A stretch of DNA of 64,000 nucleotides from Methanocorpusculum sp. (GCF_030655665.1 NZ_JAUSPQ010000004.1:192948-256947); one strand, 5' to 3'; shown: positions 37,436 to 47,046, counted from the stretch's first letter. The notes: generated by a model not told the origin, from the sequence alone. Program-made: numbers and translations.

Positions 37436-39037
37436 TCAAAAAGAAATCGGCACGTCTTTGAATGCATCCCCGTCAAAAAGACCACGCGGGGTGATCCTGA
37501 GATGCGGTATGACCGTAAGAGAGAGGAACGACAGGTTCATGAACGCCGCCGGCGATGCGCCCGTCAACATCAGCCTGACGAATAGGTCGTCCATCCGGGT
37601 GACGACCTCTTCGTAGAACAAAGGCGTCATCAACCCGCCGTAGGGGAGAAAGAGAACGGTCGTGACCCCGTCGCATACAACAGCCATTCCCCCACCGCTG
37701 TCGTTCACTGCGTGGATCGCCTGAATGATCTCCTCATCCGTGACACCGGCCGCAATAATGTTGTGGGCATCATGCGAGACCGAAGAGGCTATAGCCCCTT
37801 TAACAAAGGTAAAACCTTTGACAAGCCCGACGCCGAACCCTTCAGACCGGTACCGGTCAACACTCACGACCTTATGAAAATCCCGGGCGGTTTCGCTGTC
37901 AAGAGACTCGGTTATGATCTCACCCGGAACAAGACCTATGACCCGGAGTCTGCCATTCGGTAGAGCGAGTTCTTCTTTTGCGGGGATACGGCAGGAGAAC
38001 GGCGGACATATGCAGTCCAAGGAACTTCCGGGGTTTGGCAACGATGAGGTGCGGACCCCGTTTTTATACACTGCCGAGACGAAAAACTCAGCTCCGTCCT
38101 GCAGTATGCAGAAATCGGCAACTCTTCCGGGAGCGATCATCCCGCGGTCGGTCAGACCAAAACAGTCGGCCGCTGAAAGCGTCGCAAGCCGCAGAGCATG
38201 CTCCAAAGACATCCCGGATCTGACCGCGACCCGAATACAGTGATCGATCGAACCCTCACGGACCCGCGAATCCACATGCCGGTCATCAGTGCAGAAACAG
38301 CACCTTACGGCGGTCCGGTCATTCACGATTTTCGAGAGGGCGGCAACATTTTTCGCAGCATCTCCTTCACGGAGAAGAACATACATCCCGAGGGAGAGTT
38401 TTTCATTTCCTTCGGCAGCTGAGATACACTCGTGATCTGTTTTAATATGCCGGGATATATATCTGCAGAGCGCCTCGCCGGAAAGTCCCGGAGCATGCCC
38501 GTCGATGTGATCGAATACAGCGAGCTTTGCCATGACCTCGGGATCCCCAGACAGAACGCCGGGAACATTCATCATCTCGCCAAGTCCGATGACCGAAGGA
38601 GTATTTTTATAGGAGGCAACGTCCTTTGACGAGACAACGGCGCCGCCTTTATCCAGAGGGGTCGCCGGCACGCATGACGGGATCATGAAGAAGATATCGG
38701 CAGGCGAACTCTTCGCATCCTCAAGCATGAAATCGATCCCGGCACATCCTGAAACATTGGCGATCTCATGAGGATCCGCGATCACCGTGGTCACGCCGTT
38801 TTTGAGAGAAAGACGGCCGAACTCGCGGGGAGTCAGAAGAGAACTCTCGATATGCACGTGGGCATCGATCAGACCCGGGACAACGCGTGCCCCAGAGAGA
38901 TCGGTCACGTTTTCGCCCTTAAGGGCGCCGGGTTTTCCAACTATCGTTACCCGACCGTCGTCAACAGAAAACGCTGCCAACCGCCATTCGCCGACGGCAG
39001 GATTAAAAAGAAGGGCATTATCAAAAATCTGCGTCAT
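37436..39037 (-). CDS. ade: Adenine deaminase
   Basis: 533 residues. Amidohydrolase metal motif DAHVHIESSLLTP, ADPHEIANV and DDRHVDS are all in place, and the C-terminal domain HDAHNIIAAG is the adenine-deaminase type. It converts adenine to hypoxanthine plus ammonia for purine salvage. Its start overlaps the upstream small membrane protein by four bases. Confidence 0.95.
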   Translation of the reverse strand: MTQIFDNALLFNPAVGEWRLAAFSVDDGRVTIVGKPGALKGENVTDLSGARVVPGLIDAHVHIESSLLTPREFGRLSLKNGVTTVIADPHEIANVSGCAGIDFMLEDAKSSPADIFFMIPSCVPATPLDKGGAVVSSKDVASYKNTPSVIGLGEMMNVPGVLSGDPEVMAKLAVFDHIDGHAPGLSGEALCRYISRHIKTDHECISAAEGNEKLSLGMYVLLREGDAAKNVAALSKIVNDRTAVRCCFCTDDRHVDSRVREGSIDHCIRVAVRSGMSLEHALRLATLSAADCFGLTDRGMIAPGRVADFCILQDGAEFFVSAVYKNGVRTSSLPNPGSSLDCICPPFSCRIPAKEELALPNGRLRVIGLVPGEIITESLDSETARDFHKVVSVDRYRSEGFGVGLVKGFTFVKGAIASSVSHDAHNIIAAGVTDEEIIQAIHAVNDSGGGMAVVCDGVTTVLFLPYGGLMTPLFYEEVVTRMDDLFVRLMLTGASPAAFMNLSFLSLTVIPHLRITPRGLFDGDAFKDVPISF

Positions 39038-39420
39038 GCGATCAGAATATTCTGGATGAAACCGGTGATCCTGGGGGTTCCTTCAGCGCGTTCGAGAACA
39101 TAGATGAAAACCTTGTATTCGCCCGGCGGAAGGTCGATCTGCAGTTCAGTAACGGAGTCGCCTTTTGTCAGCGTACCAAGAACCGACTCGGATTCACAAA
39201 CCGGAGTTGATGAGAGAAGGGTATCCTGACGGAAGATATTGTACTGGAACCACACCTCTCTCTGTTCGCCGTCATAATGGATCGGTGTTGTCAATACACC
39301 ATTCTCATAGACCGAGGTCCCCGCAGTTAAGGAATTCCCGCCGGTAAACACCAGAATGAGAGCGATAGCGGCAAGAACACAGACTACGCCTCCAATGATC
39401 AGCAGAGTTTTGCGTTCCAT
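39034..39420 (-). CDS. Small membrane-anchored protein
   Basis: 128 residues. One N-terminal hydrophobic helix (TLLIIGGVVCVLAAIALILV) after a short basic start, then an extracytoplasmic beta-rich domain with strands (REVWFQYNIF, GEYKVFIYVLE). Likely exported and anchored. Overlaps adenine deaminase by four bases; an in-operon link to purine salvage is not obvious. Unknown function. Confidence 0.75.
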   Translation of the reverse strand: MERKTLLIIGGVVCVLAAIALILVFTGGNSLTAGTSVYENGVLTTPIHYDGEQREVWFQYNIFRQDTLLSSTPVCESESVLGTLTKGDSVTELQIDLPPGEYKVFIYVLERAEGTPRITGFIQNILIA

Positions 39421-39430
39421 ATCCTAATGC

Positions 39431-39607
39431 TCAGTCAGCCCTCTCGACAATAACACGAACTTTATCGCCCGCTTTGAGACCGGAACCTTTCGGAACATCG
39501 ATGTTGAACCAGTAAGGACCCTGCTGGGCCATAAGACAATCCTTTACACCATCGATATCAGAGACAAATTCCAAGGTTTCCACTACCTCAAAAATTTTAA
39601 CAGCCAT
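39431..39607 (-). CDS. Small conserved-looking protein, 58 residues
   Basis: A 58-residue frame starts at 39607 and ends with a TGA at 39431, only 11 bases from the next gene. The sequence begins MAVKIFEVVETLEF and ends GLKAGDKVRVIVERAD, a compact beta-type pattern with a Gly-Asp turn that resembles small RNA/DNA-binding or AbrB-like folds. Codon use looks coding and the spacing suggests it leads an operon with the small membrane protein and ade. Function unknown. Confidence 0.65.
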   Translation of the reverse strand: MAVKIFEVVETLEFVSDIDGVKDCLMAQQGPYWFNIDVPKGSGLKAGDKVRVIVERAD

Positions 39608-39698
39608 ACTAACATAGAGGGAAGGAACAGTAATTAAGTTTGTTGTTTTCCATTAGGGAAAACAAAAAAAATGAATTGCCAAGATGGTATGTGATATT

Positions 39699-39953
39699 TT
39701 ATAACATAGGTTTGCTTGTTACCATCCAGGTGGTACTGTTGGAGTAACTCCAACGGCTGATATCCAGCTCATCGCAAATTTCGGAGAGGATGGCGAGGTT
39801 GGTCCCAACTTCTTTTGAAGAGAGACCGAGATCTTTTGCGATATACTTCGCTTTAAAGAATCTTCCGCCCTTGGATACACCTGCTTTCAGGTATCCGAGG
39901 ATCTTCGCCTGGGTTTCGTTGTATCTTTCAAGAATTGTTCTAGGTTCGGCCAT
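39699..39953 (-). CDS. Small winged-helix protein, DUF7123-like
   Basis: 84 residues. AKYIAKDLGLSSKEVGTNLAIL is a helix-turn-helix, followed by a wing (WSYSNSTTWMV). Proteins of this pattern occur widely in haloarchaea and methanogens. A DNA-binding role is likely; targets unknown. It stands alone with its own promoter region. Confidence 0.78.
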   Translation of the reverse strand: MAEPRTILERYNETQAKILGYLKAGVSKGGRFFKAKYIAKDLGLSSKEVGTNLAILSEICDELDISRWSYSNSTTWMVTSKPML

Positions 39954-40061
39954 TTTGACTTACCTCACGTAAGTATTGTATCTTTTACATTATAAAGATA
40001 TTGTTATGATTTGGGTAACAGATCCTGTCGGATCAAAAAAAGAGAATTCGTGCTTTTACCG

Positions 40062-41894
40062 TTAAGCTACGGTAAATTCAGAGATTTTCTCGATCATCTT
40101 TTCGATAACCTGCGTCCGCATGCCTTCTACGAATTTGATGCTGCCGACAACGAGGTGACCTCCGCCGGAGATTCCTGCTCCCGGCATCTCATCCCGCATG
40201 GACCTGACCATCTGGGGGATGTTCATCCGGACACCGCGTGATCTGATGACCGCAAAGTCCGGACCAAGACCGAGCGTGACAACAGGTTCGTTCACATACT
40301 TCTTGCAGAGGATATCGTGAACTTCGCCAGAGGATTTGCCCGGAGGCGGGAAAGTGAACCGGTGAGCGAACATCTCCACATCGGCAAGGAACAGATTCGC
40401 ACCGGAGGTAAGCTTCTGATCATGGATGTGGGGCATCATAGTGTTCATCTGATCCTCGATCGCCAGGTTTGCCTCGATGACGAGGAGGTTCACGAGTTTT
40501 AGATGGCGTTCCGGAGCATTGTTGATATTGAGGATATCTTTGACGATCTCGCGTCCGTCATTGAATCGGAGCCAGTACTGCTCGTAATCAAGGGACAAGG
40601 CCATGTCTTTACATTCATCGCGGGTGTATTTCCCTTCGATCAATGCAAGATAGGTGGCAAGTTCGGGAGCCTCGCTTCTGTCTGCCACGCCGGCAACTGC
40701 CGGGAAATGCATGATGCGTGATTCGATTGCGGGGTTGATCAGCCGGGCGATCTCCGTTCCAAGCATACCTGCGGTGACACCAAAGTCGCCGCCGACATGA
40801 TAGGGGTTAACATGGCACAGGAGATACTTGTCGATGGTATCATCGGGATGGTGGTGGTCGGCAACGATGACGTCGAGACCATAGACTTCGGTCATTTTGT
40901 ATGACGGCATGTCTTCTTCGGTCGAACCGTTGTCCATGAGAAGGATGAGCGGAAGTTTCTGACCGAACCGGACATTGTCTTTGAGCATCATGTCGAGATC
41001 GCGGGTCACATCTTCTATTTCATAGAAAGGAGCTTTCGAGGGAGAGCGGCGCAGAAGGAAGTTGTCCTGATCGGGGTCTCCGCCGTTGTCACGGATGAAC
41101 TGGGTAACTGCAGTTTCTACTGAAACGGCCGCACAGATCCCGTCGGCATCCGCGTGATGACGGATGATGATCGGCTGCTGGGTGAGAACGGCACGCCGGA
41201 CGATCTTCGCGAATTTCCGCATCTCGGGCCAGAGAGCATCGAGGACGTCACTCTGGATCAGGGGTTTTACCTCAGGAGGTTCGGCACGGGCTTCGAGTGC
41301 ACGGTTGATCCGTCCTCTCACATTATCGGCTTCCTCTCCTTTGAGGACCTGCATGCCGGAGACCTCGATCTGCATCTGGTTGTTTCTGCGGGTAGCTTCG
41401 CCGAATACTCTGACGATATCGCCGAGATTTACTTCAGGATAGGAGCGGACACCTGCTTCGGTGAAAGCGGCGGCATCTTCGACACCGGAGTCATCACAGA
41501 TGGTAAAGATGGTCGGACCCGAGGTCTGTTTGATCTGCACGACATCTGCTTCGATCGTGACGTTTCTGCCGGTCTTTGCCGTCAGATCGGAGAGTTTGGT
41601 CAGGGTGATATTCTTTGCGACAAGCTGGGTCTCATAGCTTCCTTCAGGAATGGAAACCTCTCTGAGATCGATGTTGCCGTTTGGCCGGATCTGGTTAACG
41701 AGAACGACGATCGGATCGCGCTCCTGTTTATCGGTCAGCACATTACTTTTATGGAGAAGACCTTTGGTTCTGTCATTTAACTGAACGAAAGTGCCGAAGG
41801 TCGCAAAACCCTGGACTTTGCCGATGTACATGTTGCCTTCAACAATGTCATCCACTTCACAACCCGGCCCAAGCCGGTATACGATATCTGTCAT
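40062..41894 (-). CDS. RecJ-like DHH exonuclease with S1 and OB domains
   Basis: 610 residues from the ATG at 41894, chosen because GAGGAG lies just upstream and because it avoids overlap with the next gene. Residues about 10-75 are an S1 RNA-binding domain, 95-185 an OB fold, then the DHH domain with HHADADG, a DNGSTEED motif and VADHHHPDD, and a GGGH-type DHHA1 motif near the C-terminus (GAGISGGGHLVVG). Archaeal relatives include RecJ/GAN of the replisome and RNA exonucleases. Confidence 0.92.
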   Translation of the reverse strand: MTDIVYRLGPGCEVDDIVEGNMYIGKVQGFATFGTFVQLNDRTKGLLHKSNVLTDKQERDPIVVLVNQIRPNGNIDLREVSIPEGSYETQLVAKNITLTKLSDLTAKTGRNVTIEADVVQIKQTSGPTIFTICDDSGVEDAAAFTEAGVRSYPEVNLGDIVRVFGEATRRNNQMQIEVSGMQVLKGEEADNVRGRINRALEARAEPPEVKPLIQSDVLDALWPEMRKFAKIVRRAVLTQQPIIIRHHADADGICAAVSVETAVTQFIRDNGGDPDQDNFLLRRSPSKAPFYEIEDVTRDLDMMLKDNVRFGQKLPLILLMDNGSTEEDMPSYKMTEVYGLDVIVADHHHPDDTIDKYLLCHVNPYHVGGDFGVTAGMLGTEIARLINPAIESRIMHFPAVAGVADRSEAPELATYLALIEGKYTRDECKDMALSLDYEQYWLRFNDGREIVKDILNINNAPERHLKLVNLLVIEANLAIEDQMNTMMPHIHDQKLTSGANLFLADVEMFAHRFTFPPPGKSSGEVHDILCKKYVNEPVVTLGLGPDFAVIRSRGVRMNIPQMVRSMRDEMPGAGISGGGHLVVGSIKFVEGMRTQVIEKMIEKISEFTVA

Positions 41895-41898
41895 ATTT

Positions 41899-43107
41899 TT
41901 ACTCCTCTTCAAAATCATCTATTTCATCGGTATCTGCACCGCAGAGACCGTAGAGCTTTTCTTCACCATCACGTCTTCCGCGGGCGACCAGAAGATCACC
42001 GGCATACAGACAGACGTTTCTCCCCGGACGATAGATCCACTTGTTTTCATGTTTGACGGCAAATATGACCATTCCGGTCACGGTACCTACATGAGTTTCA
42101 GCAAGGGATTTTGTGTCAAGAGTGGATCCTTCATGGACCGTGACCCACGCAATGATCTCGTCAGATTCCCGAACGATCCGTTTGATGATAGGCGGAACAT
42201 CGATCTCCCGGAGAACTACATCGGCGATGGAACTTGCGGCGTCCGATATCGACTCGGCGAACGAGGACATATACAGCATTCCGCGTAAGCTTGCGACATC
42301 CTCGGTACGCTTGGCGGCTTCAAGGGTCCAGAGATCGAGCCGAAGCCGCATCTCGTCGAGCTCTTCTTCGAGTGCCACTACTTCGTTTGCCAGATCCAGA
42401 TTATCATGGAGCAGAGCGGAGTACGCAAGACCGACGGAGAGTTCACTGATATTTTTCATCTCAATCATGAGAGCGACCGCACGGTCAAGATCGTTGATGG
42501 GGGATGCGATCTGAGCCTCGTCGCCCGGCACCGGCTGGCCTGCAAGTTCACAGAGTTGTGGGAATCCATACTCGGGACCGCGGCCAACGAGAACATCACC
42601 GGCACGAAGGACCGTATGTTTATCAGGATCATAGAGTCTCTGACGCATCCTTCTGATCAGGATGATCCGAATACCGGTAACGGACTGGAGCTTGATGTCG
42701 CCGAGTCGTGCGCCGTCAAGGGGGCTCCCGGCAGCAACGACGGTTCGGTGGGTGGCTTCTTCCGCCTCGGGAAGAGCTCTGCGCAGGTTCGCGGGAAAGG
42801 AGACATGCCGCATGATATTTTTCGCGATATCAGCCGCATGGTTCGATATCCTCTCTGAGGCTTCGGCCAGCTGGAGAAGGCCGCTCATCGGTTCGGTCTC
42901 CTCTATGCGCCGCACACTCATCATACTGGTAATACGTGCCTGATAGATGAGGTCATTCATACGTTCTTCGAGTTCTATGACTTCATCTGCTATGGCGTTG
43001 CTTTCGAAAAGCACTGCAGAATAAGCCAGATCAACCATGAGTTCGCTGATGTCTTTCATCTCGATAAGTACATCTTTGAGGTTGATCGGTTGATTGTCAC
43101 GGTCCAT
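41899..43107 (-). CDS. Tandem PhoU and RCK-C domain protein
   Basis: 402 residues made of two similar halves: PhoU-like helices (VLIEMKDISELMVDLAYSA; ALMIEMKNISELSVGLAYSA), each followed by an RCK-C domain (VTGIRIILIRR...LRAGDVLVGRGP; VTGMVIFAVKH...LYAGDLLVARGR). This duplication is typical of archaeal potassium-channel or transport regulators. It likely senses a ligand and controls a K+ or phosphate transporter encoded elsewhere. Precedes the RecJ-like gene by four bases. Confidence 0.9.
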   Translation of the reverse strand: MDRDNQPINLKDVLIEMKDISELMVDLAYSAVLFESNAIADEVIELEERMNDLIYQARITSMMSVRRIEETEPMSGLLQLAEASERISNHAADIAKNIMRHVSFPANLRRALPEAEEATHRTVVAAGSPLDGARLGDIKLQSVTGIRIILIRRMRQRLYDPDKHTVLRAGDVLVGRGPEYGFPQLCELAGQPVPGDEAQIASPINDLDRAVALMIEMKNISELSVGLAYSALLHDNLDLANEVVALEEELDEMRLRLDLWTLEAAKRTEDVASLRGMLYMSSFAESISDAASSIADVVLREIDVPPIIKRIVRESDEIIAWVTVHEGSTLDTKSLAETHVGTVTGMVIFAVKHENKWIYRPGRNVCLYAGDLLVARGRRDGEEKLYGLCGADTDEIDDFEEE

Positions 43108-43268
43108 GATAGTGTGTGTATTAGTGAGAGTTCTGACTACTTAATAAATAGGATACTCGTTTAGCCTGAGAAAAATGATGGGACGGGGATATCTGCCGCG
43201 GGTGAGGGGAAATACCGGGCATTCTGGGTTTTGCTGAGAGACGGGGCGTTCCCCTCTGAGGGGCAGAT

Positions 43269-44159
43269 TCAGCCGAAGAAGTCGAGCTGTTTTTGTCTGA
43301 CCCCGACTTTCCCTTTGGTCAGATCATCAAATGAACGGCGGATCTCGATTTCCATATCGGCGTTCTGTTTTTTTACCCAGCGAATAGTCTCTGCCCAGGT
43401 CCCTGCGGGGATGCGGTATCCAAACCCGGCGGTCGTCCGGGAGAAGAGTTCTGCGCCAAGCAGACCCTCTTCGGGAAATGCTGCAGAAAATGCTTCATAC
43501 AAAAGGAAACACTGCTCAAAAGGATGCGCTTTTTCTTTGATCTTCTGATCAAAGGAGACGATCAGTTCTGCAAGGATCTTTTTTGATTCGTCCGATAAGG
43601 GGGAGGCGTCAAGATTTTGGGTGAGAACATCCCGGATCGTATTGACCATACGCGGCGTCAGATGCGCATGTTTCTCCCGCATCTGATAGGCATTTTTCAG
43701 ATTTTGTATGATATTGATCTCGGAAAGCCGTTTGCCGCGCGGGATCTCGCCTGCGGCGAAGAGCCGGGAAACTTCAGCCGGCGTGACGACCACGTCAGCG
43801 ATACGTGCCGCGTCGGAGATGTACGCCGCCGTCTCCTGTGCGGGATCTCCCGGGGGACGTCTCGCAAGCAGATATCTGAACCGTTCCAGTTCGAAGTATT
43901 CATCCTCGTCTGCATACCGCTCAAAGGAAAACTTCCCTGCACGAAACTTCGCCACCTTATTCATGCATTTCATCTCGAGATCGAATCCGTAGAGTGCGAT
44001 ACACCGGGTGATCTCAGCTTTGGTCGGCTTCGATCCGGATTTGATCATGCGTGCCGCTGCAAATTTTTTCGCATCGGTGTTGACTTCACGCACCAGATAA
44101 TATCTTTTCAGACCATTTTGGACACGGACTTCAACACGATACAACTCATTCGCAGACAT
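43269..44159 (-). CDS. Fic-like protein lacking the catalytic GNGR motif
   Basis: 296 residues from the ATG at 44159; upstream frame sequence looks non-coding. The middle has the Fic N-terminal pattern (VTPAEVSRLFAAGEI, KRLSEINIIQNLKNAY, HLTPRMVNTIRDVL). The His-Pro-Phe of the Fic motif is present (KAHPFEQCFLLYEAF) but the following (D/E)GNGR loop is absent. Probably Fic-fold but not an active AMP transferase. The gene before it (44212-44997) is 52 bases away on the same strand. Confidence 0.6.
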   Translation of the reverse strand: MSANELYRVEVRVQNGLKRYYLVREVNTDAKKFAAARMIKSGSKPTKAEITRCIALYGFDLEMKCMNKVAKFRAGKFSFERYADEDEYFELERFRYLLARRPPGDPAQETAAYISDAARIADVVVTPAEVSRLFAAGEIPRGKRLSEINIIQNLKNAYQMREKHAHLTPRMVNTIRDVLTQNLDASPLSDESKKILAELIVSFDQKIKEKAHPFEQCFLLYEAFSAAFPEEGLLGAELFSRTTAGFGYRIPAGTWAETIRWVKKQNADMEIEIRRSFDDLTKGKVGVRQKQLDFFG

Positions 44160-44211
44160 ATGATGCAGAAATATTGGTCGGGATCGAATGTGTATGTTTC
44201 GTTTCCGCGGA

Positions 44212-44997
44212 TCAGACGTCCCGTTGGACCGAAATGCCGGCAAGCCCTTCCCAGTAAGGAGCCCGCTCCGCTTCCGGCGCGACACCGCACACATTGACAT
44301 ATTCGGGATCGAAGTGCCGGAGGACCGCCGTCAGCGATTCAACATCCGGATCACGAACGTAAACTCTGCGGATCTCATAGGAGTCCAGCAGTTCAGGAAG
44401 ACGTGCTGTTCCTTCCCTCGAAACCACGATATCACGCTGGACATCAAGTATGGTTTCCAGATGGTCATCGGGAACGACCCAGAGGAACCGTTTTCCGGAA
44501 AAATATTCGAGCTCGATCTCTTCCGGCGCCTCGGACGTCAGAATATGACCGCGGATCCCTGCGTCCCTCATCAGACGGCAAAGTGACAAAATCGTTTCAG
44601 ACAGTGAGTCCTTACACTCTTCGGCATCTCCAAAGTACCCGTCACTGATATCCAAAGCTGAAGGAGAGGGAAGACTCCACCAGCAGTTTTTCTTCAGCGA
44701 GTTCACGAGATCTATATCGGCCAAAATCGTGTGCATATCCAGATCGAACTCCCGGATAAACACCCCGTCACGCACGTTCGTAAAGGCATCAAAGAGACGA
44801 TCGGCATAAAACTCACCGCCGGCTGCAGGAAATTCCACCGCAGGAAGCTGATCTTTGAGGGTAGTTTCTATATTCCAGGTGGTAAGATCGGTTTCCTGAC
44901 CACACCTCGACATGATCCAGGCTGACAAAACAGAAATATCAGGGACCGCAGGCAGGGCTGAGCCCAGAGACCTGACGGGAAAGGTACATGTACGCAT
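44212..44997 (-). CDS. Hypothetical protein
   Basis: 261 residues, not recognised. It is acidic, soluble, and contains mixed alpha/beta segments such as KRFLWVVPDDHLETI and YEIRRVYVRDPDVESL. No signal peptide or metal motif. It precedes the Fic-like gene and is probably co-transcribed with it. The left KAP repeat begins 134 bases upstream of its start. Confidence 0.65.
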   Translation of the reverse strand: MRTCTFPVRSLGSALPAVPDISVLSAWIMSRCGQETDLTTWNIETTLKDQLPAVEFPAAGGEFYADRLFDAFTNVRDGVFIREFDLDMHTILADIDLVNSLKKNCWWSLPSPSALDISDGYFGDAEECKDSLSETILSLCRLMRDAGIRGHILTSEAPEEIELEYFSGKRFLWVVPDDHLETILDVQRDIVVSREGTARLPELLDSYEIRRVYVRDPDVESLTAVLRHFDPEYVNVCGVAPEAERAPYWEGLAGISVQRDV

Positions 44998-45130
44998 TAC
45001 AGTATTAGATGAGAAGCTGATACGTAATACTTTTCTTCATAGGGATTACGCGGTATGATCCCAAAAATAACGTATTATTGGACCATACTTTAATTTCTTT
45101 ACTGGATCTGTGGGAAGCATGAGATAATTC

Positions 45131-45264
45131 ACCGCGAATCTCCGCGAATTCTCGCAAATCGCATTTTTCTTGCATCGTCGTGCTCTGCTCCGGCTTATCG
45201 CCTGCGCAGGAATCGCACGCCGTCTGGAAAAATGCTGGGGAAAAACCGGCGTGCCGGTTTTTCT
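45131..45264 (+). repeat. Left 134-bp inverted repeat flanking the KAP gene
   Basis: 134 bases that recur in inverted orientation at 46881-47014 with six differences. It starts ACCGCGAATCTCCGCGAATT, contains a CTGCGCAG palindrome and ends with the hairpin ACCGGC-gt-GCCGGT followed by T residues. The hairpin end points inward toward the KAP gene. In the other copy the hairpin differs by a paired (compensatory) change, so pairing seems conserved. Confidence 0.93.
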
Positions 45265-45342
45265 AAAAAGAATATTCCTTGCTTTAATTATTTTTTTACA
45301 AAAGTGCTTTCCCCAGAATACACGCATTTTGCTCCATAAGGG

Positions 45343-45355
45343 AGATAAATAATAA
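45343..45355 (+). promoter_or_regulatory. TATA region of the KAP gene
   Basis: AGATAAATAATAA lies about 30 bases before the ATG at 45380, predicting a leaderless or nearly leaderless message. Confidence 0.45.
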
Positions 45356-45379
45356 ACAAGGATGTCCCTATAGATTCAT

Positions 45380-46717
45380 ATGACTCGCCATTTCCCCCCA
45401 TCAACTTTTGATGATGATTTACTTCAGAGAGAAGAATTAGCTGATTATTTGACGAATTTTATCAACTCATCCTATCCATCATCAAATGAAAACTCATTAG
45501 TTTTTGCACTGGATTCCCCTTGGGGTACAGGAAAAACATGTTTCATCAACATGTGGATTGATAAACTGAAAAATCACAAAGAACCCAAATATAATATTAT
45601 CAATTATAATGCTTGGGAAAATGATGACTGTCCTGACGCAATCATCCCGCTCATATGCAGTTTTAGCCAGTTACTCGGGGATTCTCCCGAAGTTGCAGAT
45701 TCCCAGAAGAAAACAATACTCAACGTGATTAAGGTTTTCACTCCGAGAATTGCAAATGGACTCCTTCGCAAATTCACGGGGATTGATGGATCAGAATTAC
45801 TGGAAGCTTGCAGTGAATTCAGGGATATGAATGATCCAAATACCATCTATTCGGAATACACTTCATTAAATGAGAAAAAAGAGAGATTCCGAGAACTTGT
45901 TGAGATTTTCTCCTCTAAGAATGAAAAACTATTGATATTTATTGATGAATTAGATCGTTGCCGTCCTACCTATGCAATAGAAACATTGGAAGTTGTGAAA
46001 CACTTTTTTGATTTGGATAATGTCATTTTCATCTTCTCGACAGATATTGTTCAGTTGAGTCATTCTATCTCAACAATTTATGGAGATATAGATTGTGTTG
46101 GATATCTCCAAAGATTTTTTGATAAACAGATTAAATTACCAGTTCCCTCATTAAATGCTTATTTGGAGAAGAGACTTATTACTAGTAATGGAAAATTTCT
46201 CGAAATGGAAGCAGACTATTTGTCATTACTTGTATCCAGATTGTCTCTCTCTTACCGTGATATAAATATCATCTGTGATGAATATGTGAAATTTTACAAT
46301 CAGAAATATGCTATATCTTTTGATATATGTGGAAACGATTATTATGGTCTTCGCAAGGTGTATCTCTCATTATATTGCCTAAAATATACTCAGCCGCTTC
46401 TTTATCTTACATTTACTAAGCGCGGAACCTGGGGACATGATAAAGAACCTATTTGGCAGAGACTATTTCCAGATGACAAGGATGTGGGAGACTTCTTTTC
46501 TTACTCGTCTGAAGGGATCATGATCCAACCTCTATACCACCTCTTAAATGATACTCCCCAAAGTAATGACGAAACATTGACTAAACGAAACTACTTTTTC
46601 AACGCAGAATATGAGAAAGTTGATCCTAACTCTCTTAAGAAGATGACTATAATTGATGCCGTTTACAACAATATTGAATATAAGAAAATGTTTACTTCCT
46701 CTAGTATATCCAAGTAA
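45380..46717 (+). CDS. KAP-family P-loop NTPase
   Basis: 445 residues. Walker A SPWGTGKT at 46-53; Walker B LLIFIDELDRC with Asp189 and Glu190, as in KAP NTPases. No membrane helix interrupts the domain, so it is the soluble type. The C-terminal 150 residues are not recognised. The gene is visibly richer in A/T than its neighbours and is enclosed by 134-bp inverted repeats, so it looks acquired. KAP NTPases occur in bacterial phage-defence and membrane-associated systems; a defence role here is an inference. Confidence 0.88.
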   Translation: MTRHFPPSTFDDDLLQREELADYLTNFINSSYPSSNENSLVFALDSPWGTGKTCFINMWIDKLKNHKEPKYNIINYNAWENDDCPDAIIPLICSFSQLLGDSPEVADSQKKTILNVIKVFTPRIANGLLRKFTGIDGSELLEACSEFRDMNDPNTIYSEYTSLNEKKERFRELVEIFSSKNEKLLIFIDELDRCRPTYAIETLEVVKHFFDLDNVIFIFSTDIVQLSHSISTIYGDIDCVGYLQRFFDKQIKLPVPSLNAYLEKRLITSNGKFLEMEADYLSLLVSRLSLSYRDINIICDEYVKFYNQKYAISFDICGNDYYGLRKVYLSLYCLKYTQPLLYLTFTKRGTWGHDKEPIWQRLFPDDKDVGDFFSYSSEGIMIQPLYHLLNDTPQSNDETLTKRNYFFNAEYEKVDPNSLKKMTIIDAVYNNIEYKKMFTSSSISK

Positions 46718-46730
46718 AAAATCTTATACT

Positions 46731-46738
46731 CCTTTTTT
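46731..46738 (+). terminator. T tract after the KAP gene
   Basis: A run of seven to eight T residues follows the KAP stop by about 15 bases, before the right inverted repeat. Likely transcript end. Confidence 0.45.
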
Positions 46739-46880
46739 TTGTACAAAACATAGAGCACGAACAGATTTCCATGAGATTTATTTAGGCTTCATACATGATG
46801 TTTACAGGAAACAAAGATAGTAAACCCACCGAATTCGACGGGTTATCTTATCTTAAGAAAGAGAGATGGGCTACAATAAA

Positions 46881-47014
46881 AGAAAAACCCGCACGCGGGT
46901 TTTTCCCCAGCATTTTTCCAGACGGCGTGCGATTCCTGCGTAGGCGATAAGCCGGAGCAGAGCACGACGGCGCAAGAAAAATGCGATTCGCGAGAATTCG
47001 CGGAGATTCGCGGT
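46881..47014 (-). repeat. Right 134-bp inverted repeat flanking the KAP gene
   Basis: Reverse complement of the 45131-45264 repeat, with 128 of 134 positions the same. The hairpin here is ACCCGC-gt-GCGGGT, where both arms changed relative to ACCGGC/GCCGGT of the left copy, keeping it paired. The CTGCGCAG palindrome is CTACGCAG here. The repeat ends 32 bases from the mrp stop. Confidence 0.93.
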
Positions 47015-47046
47015 TTTTAATCTCAAATCAAAAAAAAAGGGGAGAG

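Noticed and set aside
45131-47014. Classical insertion sequence
   Set aside because: The terminal repeats are long and structured, and the only gene between them is a KAP NTPase, not a transposase; no flanking target duplication could be identified.
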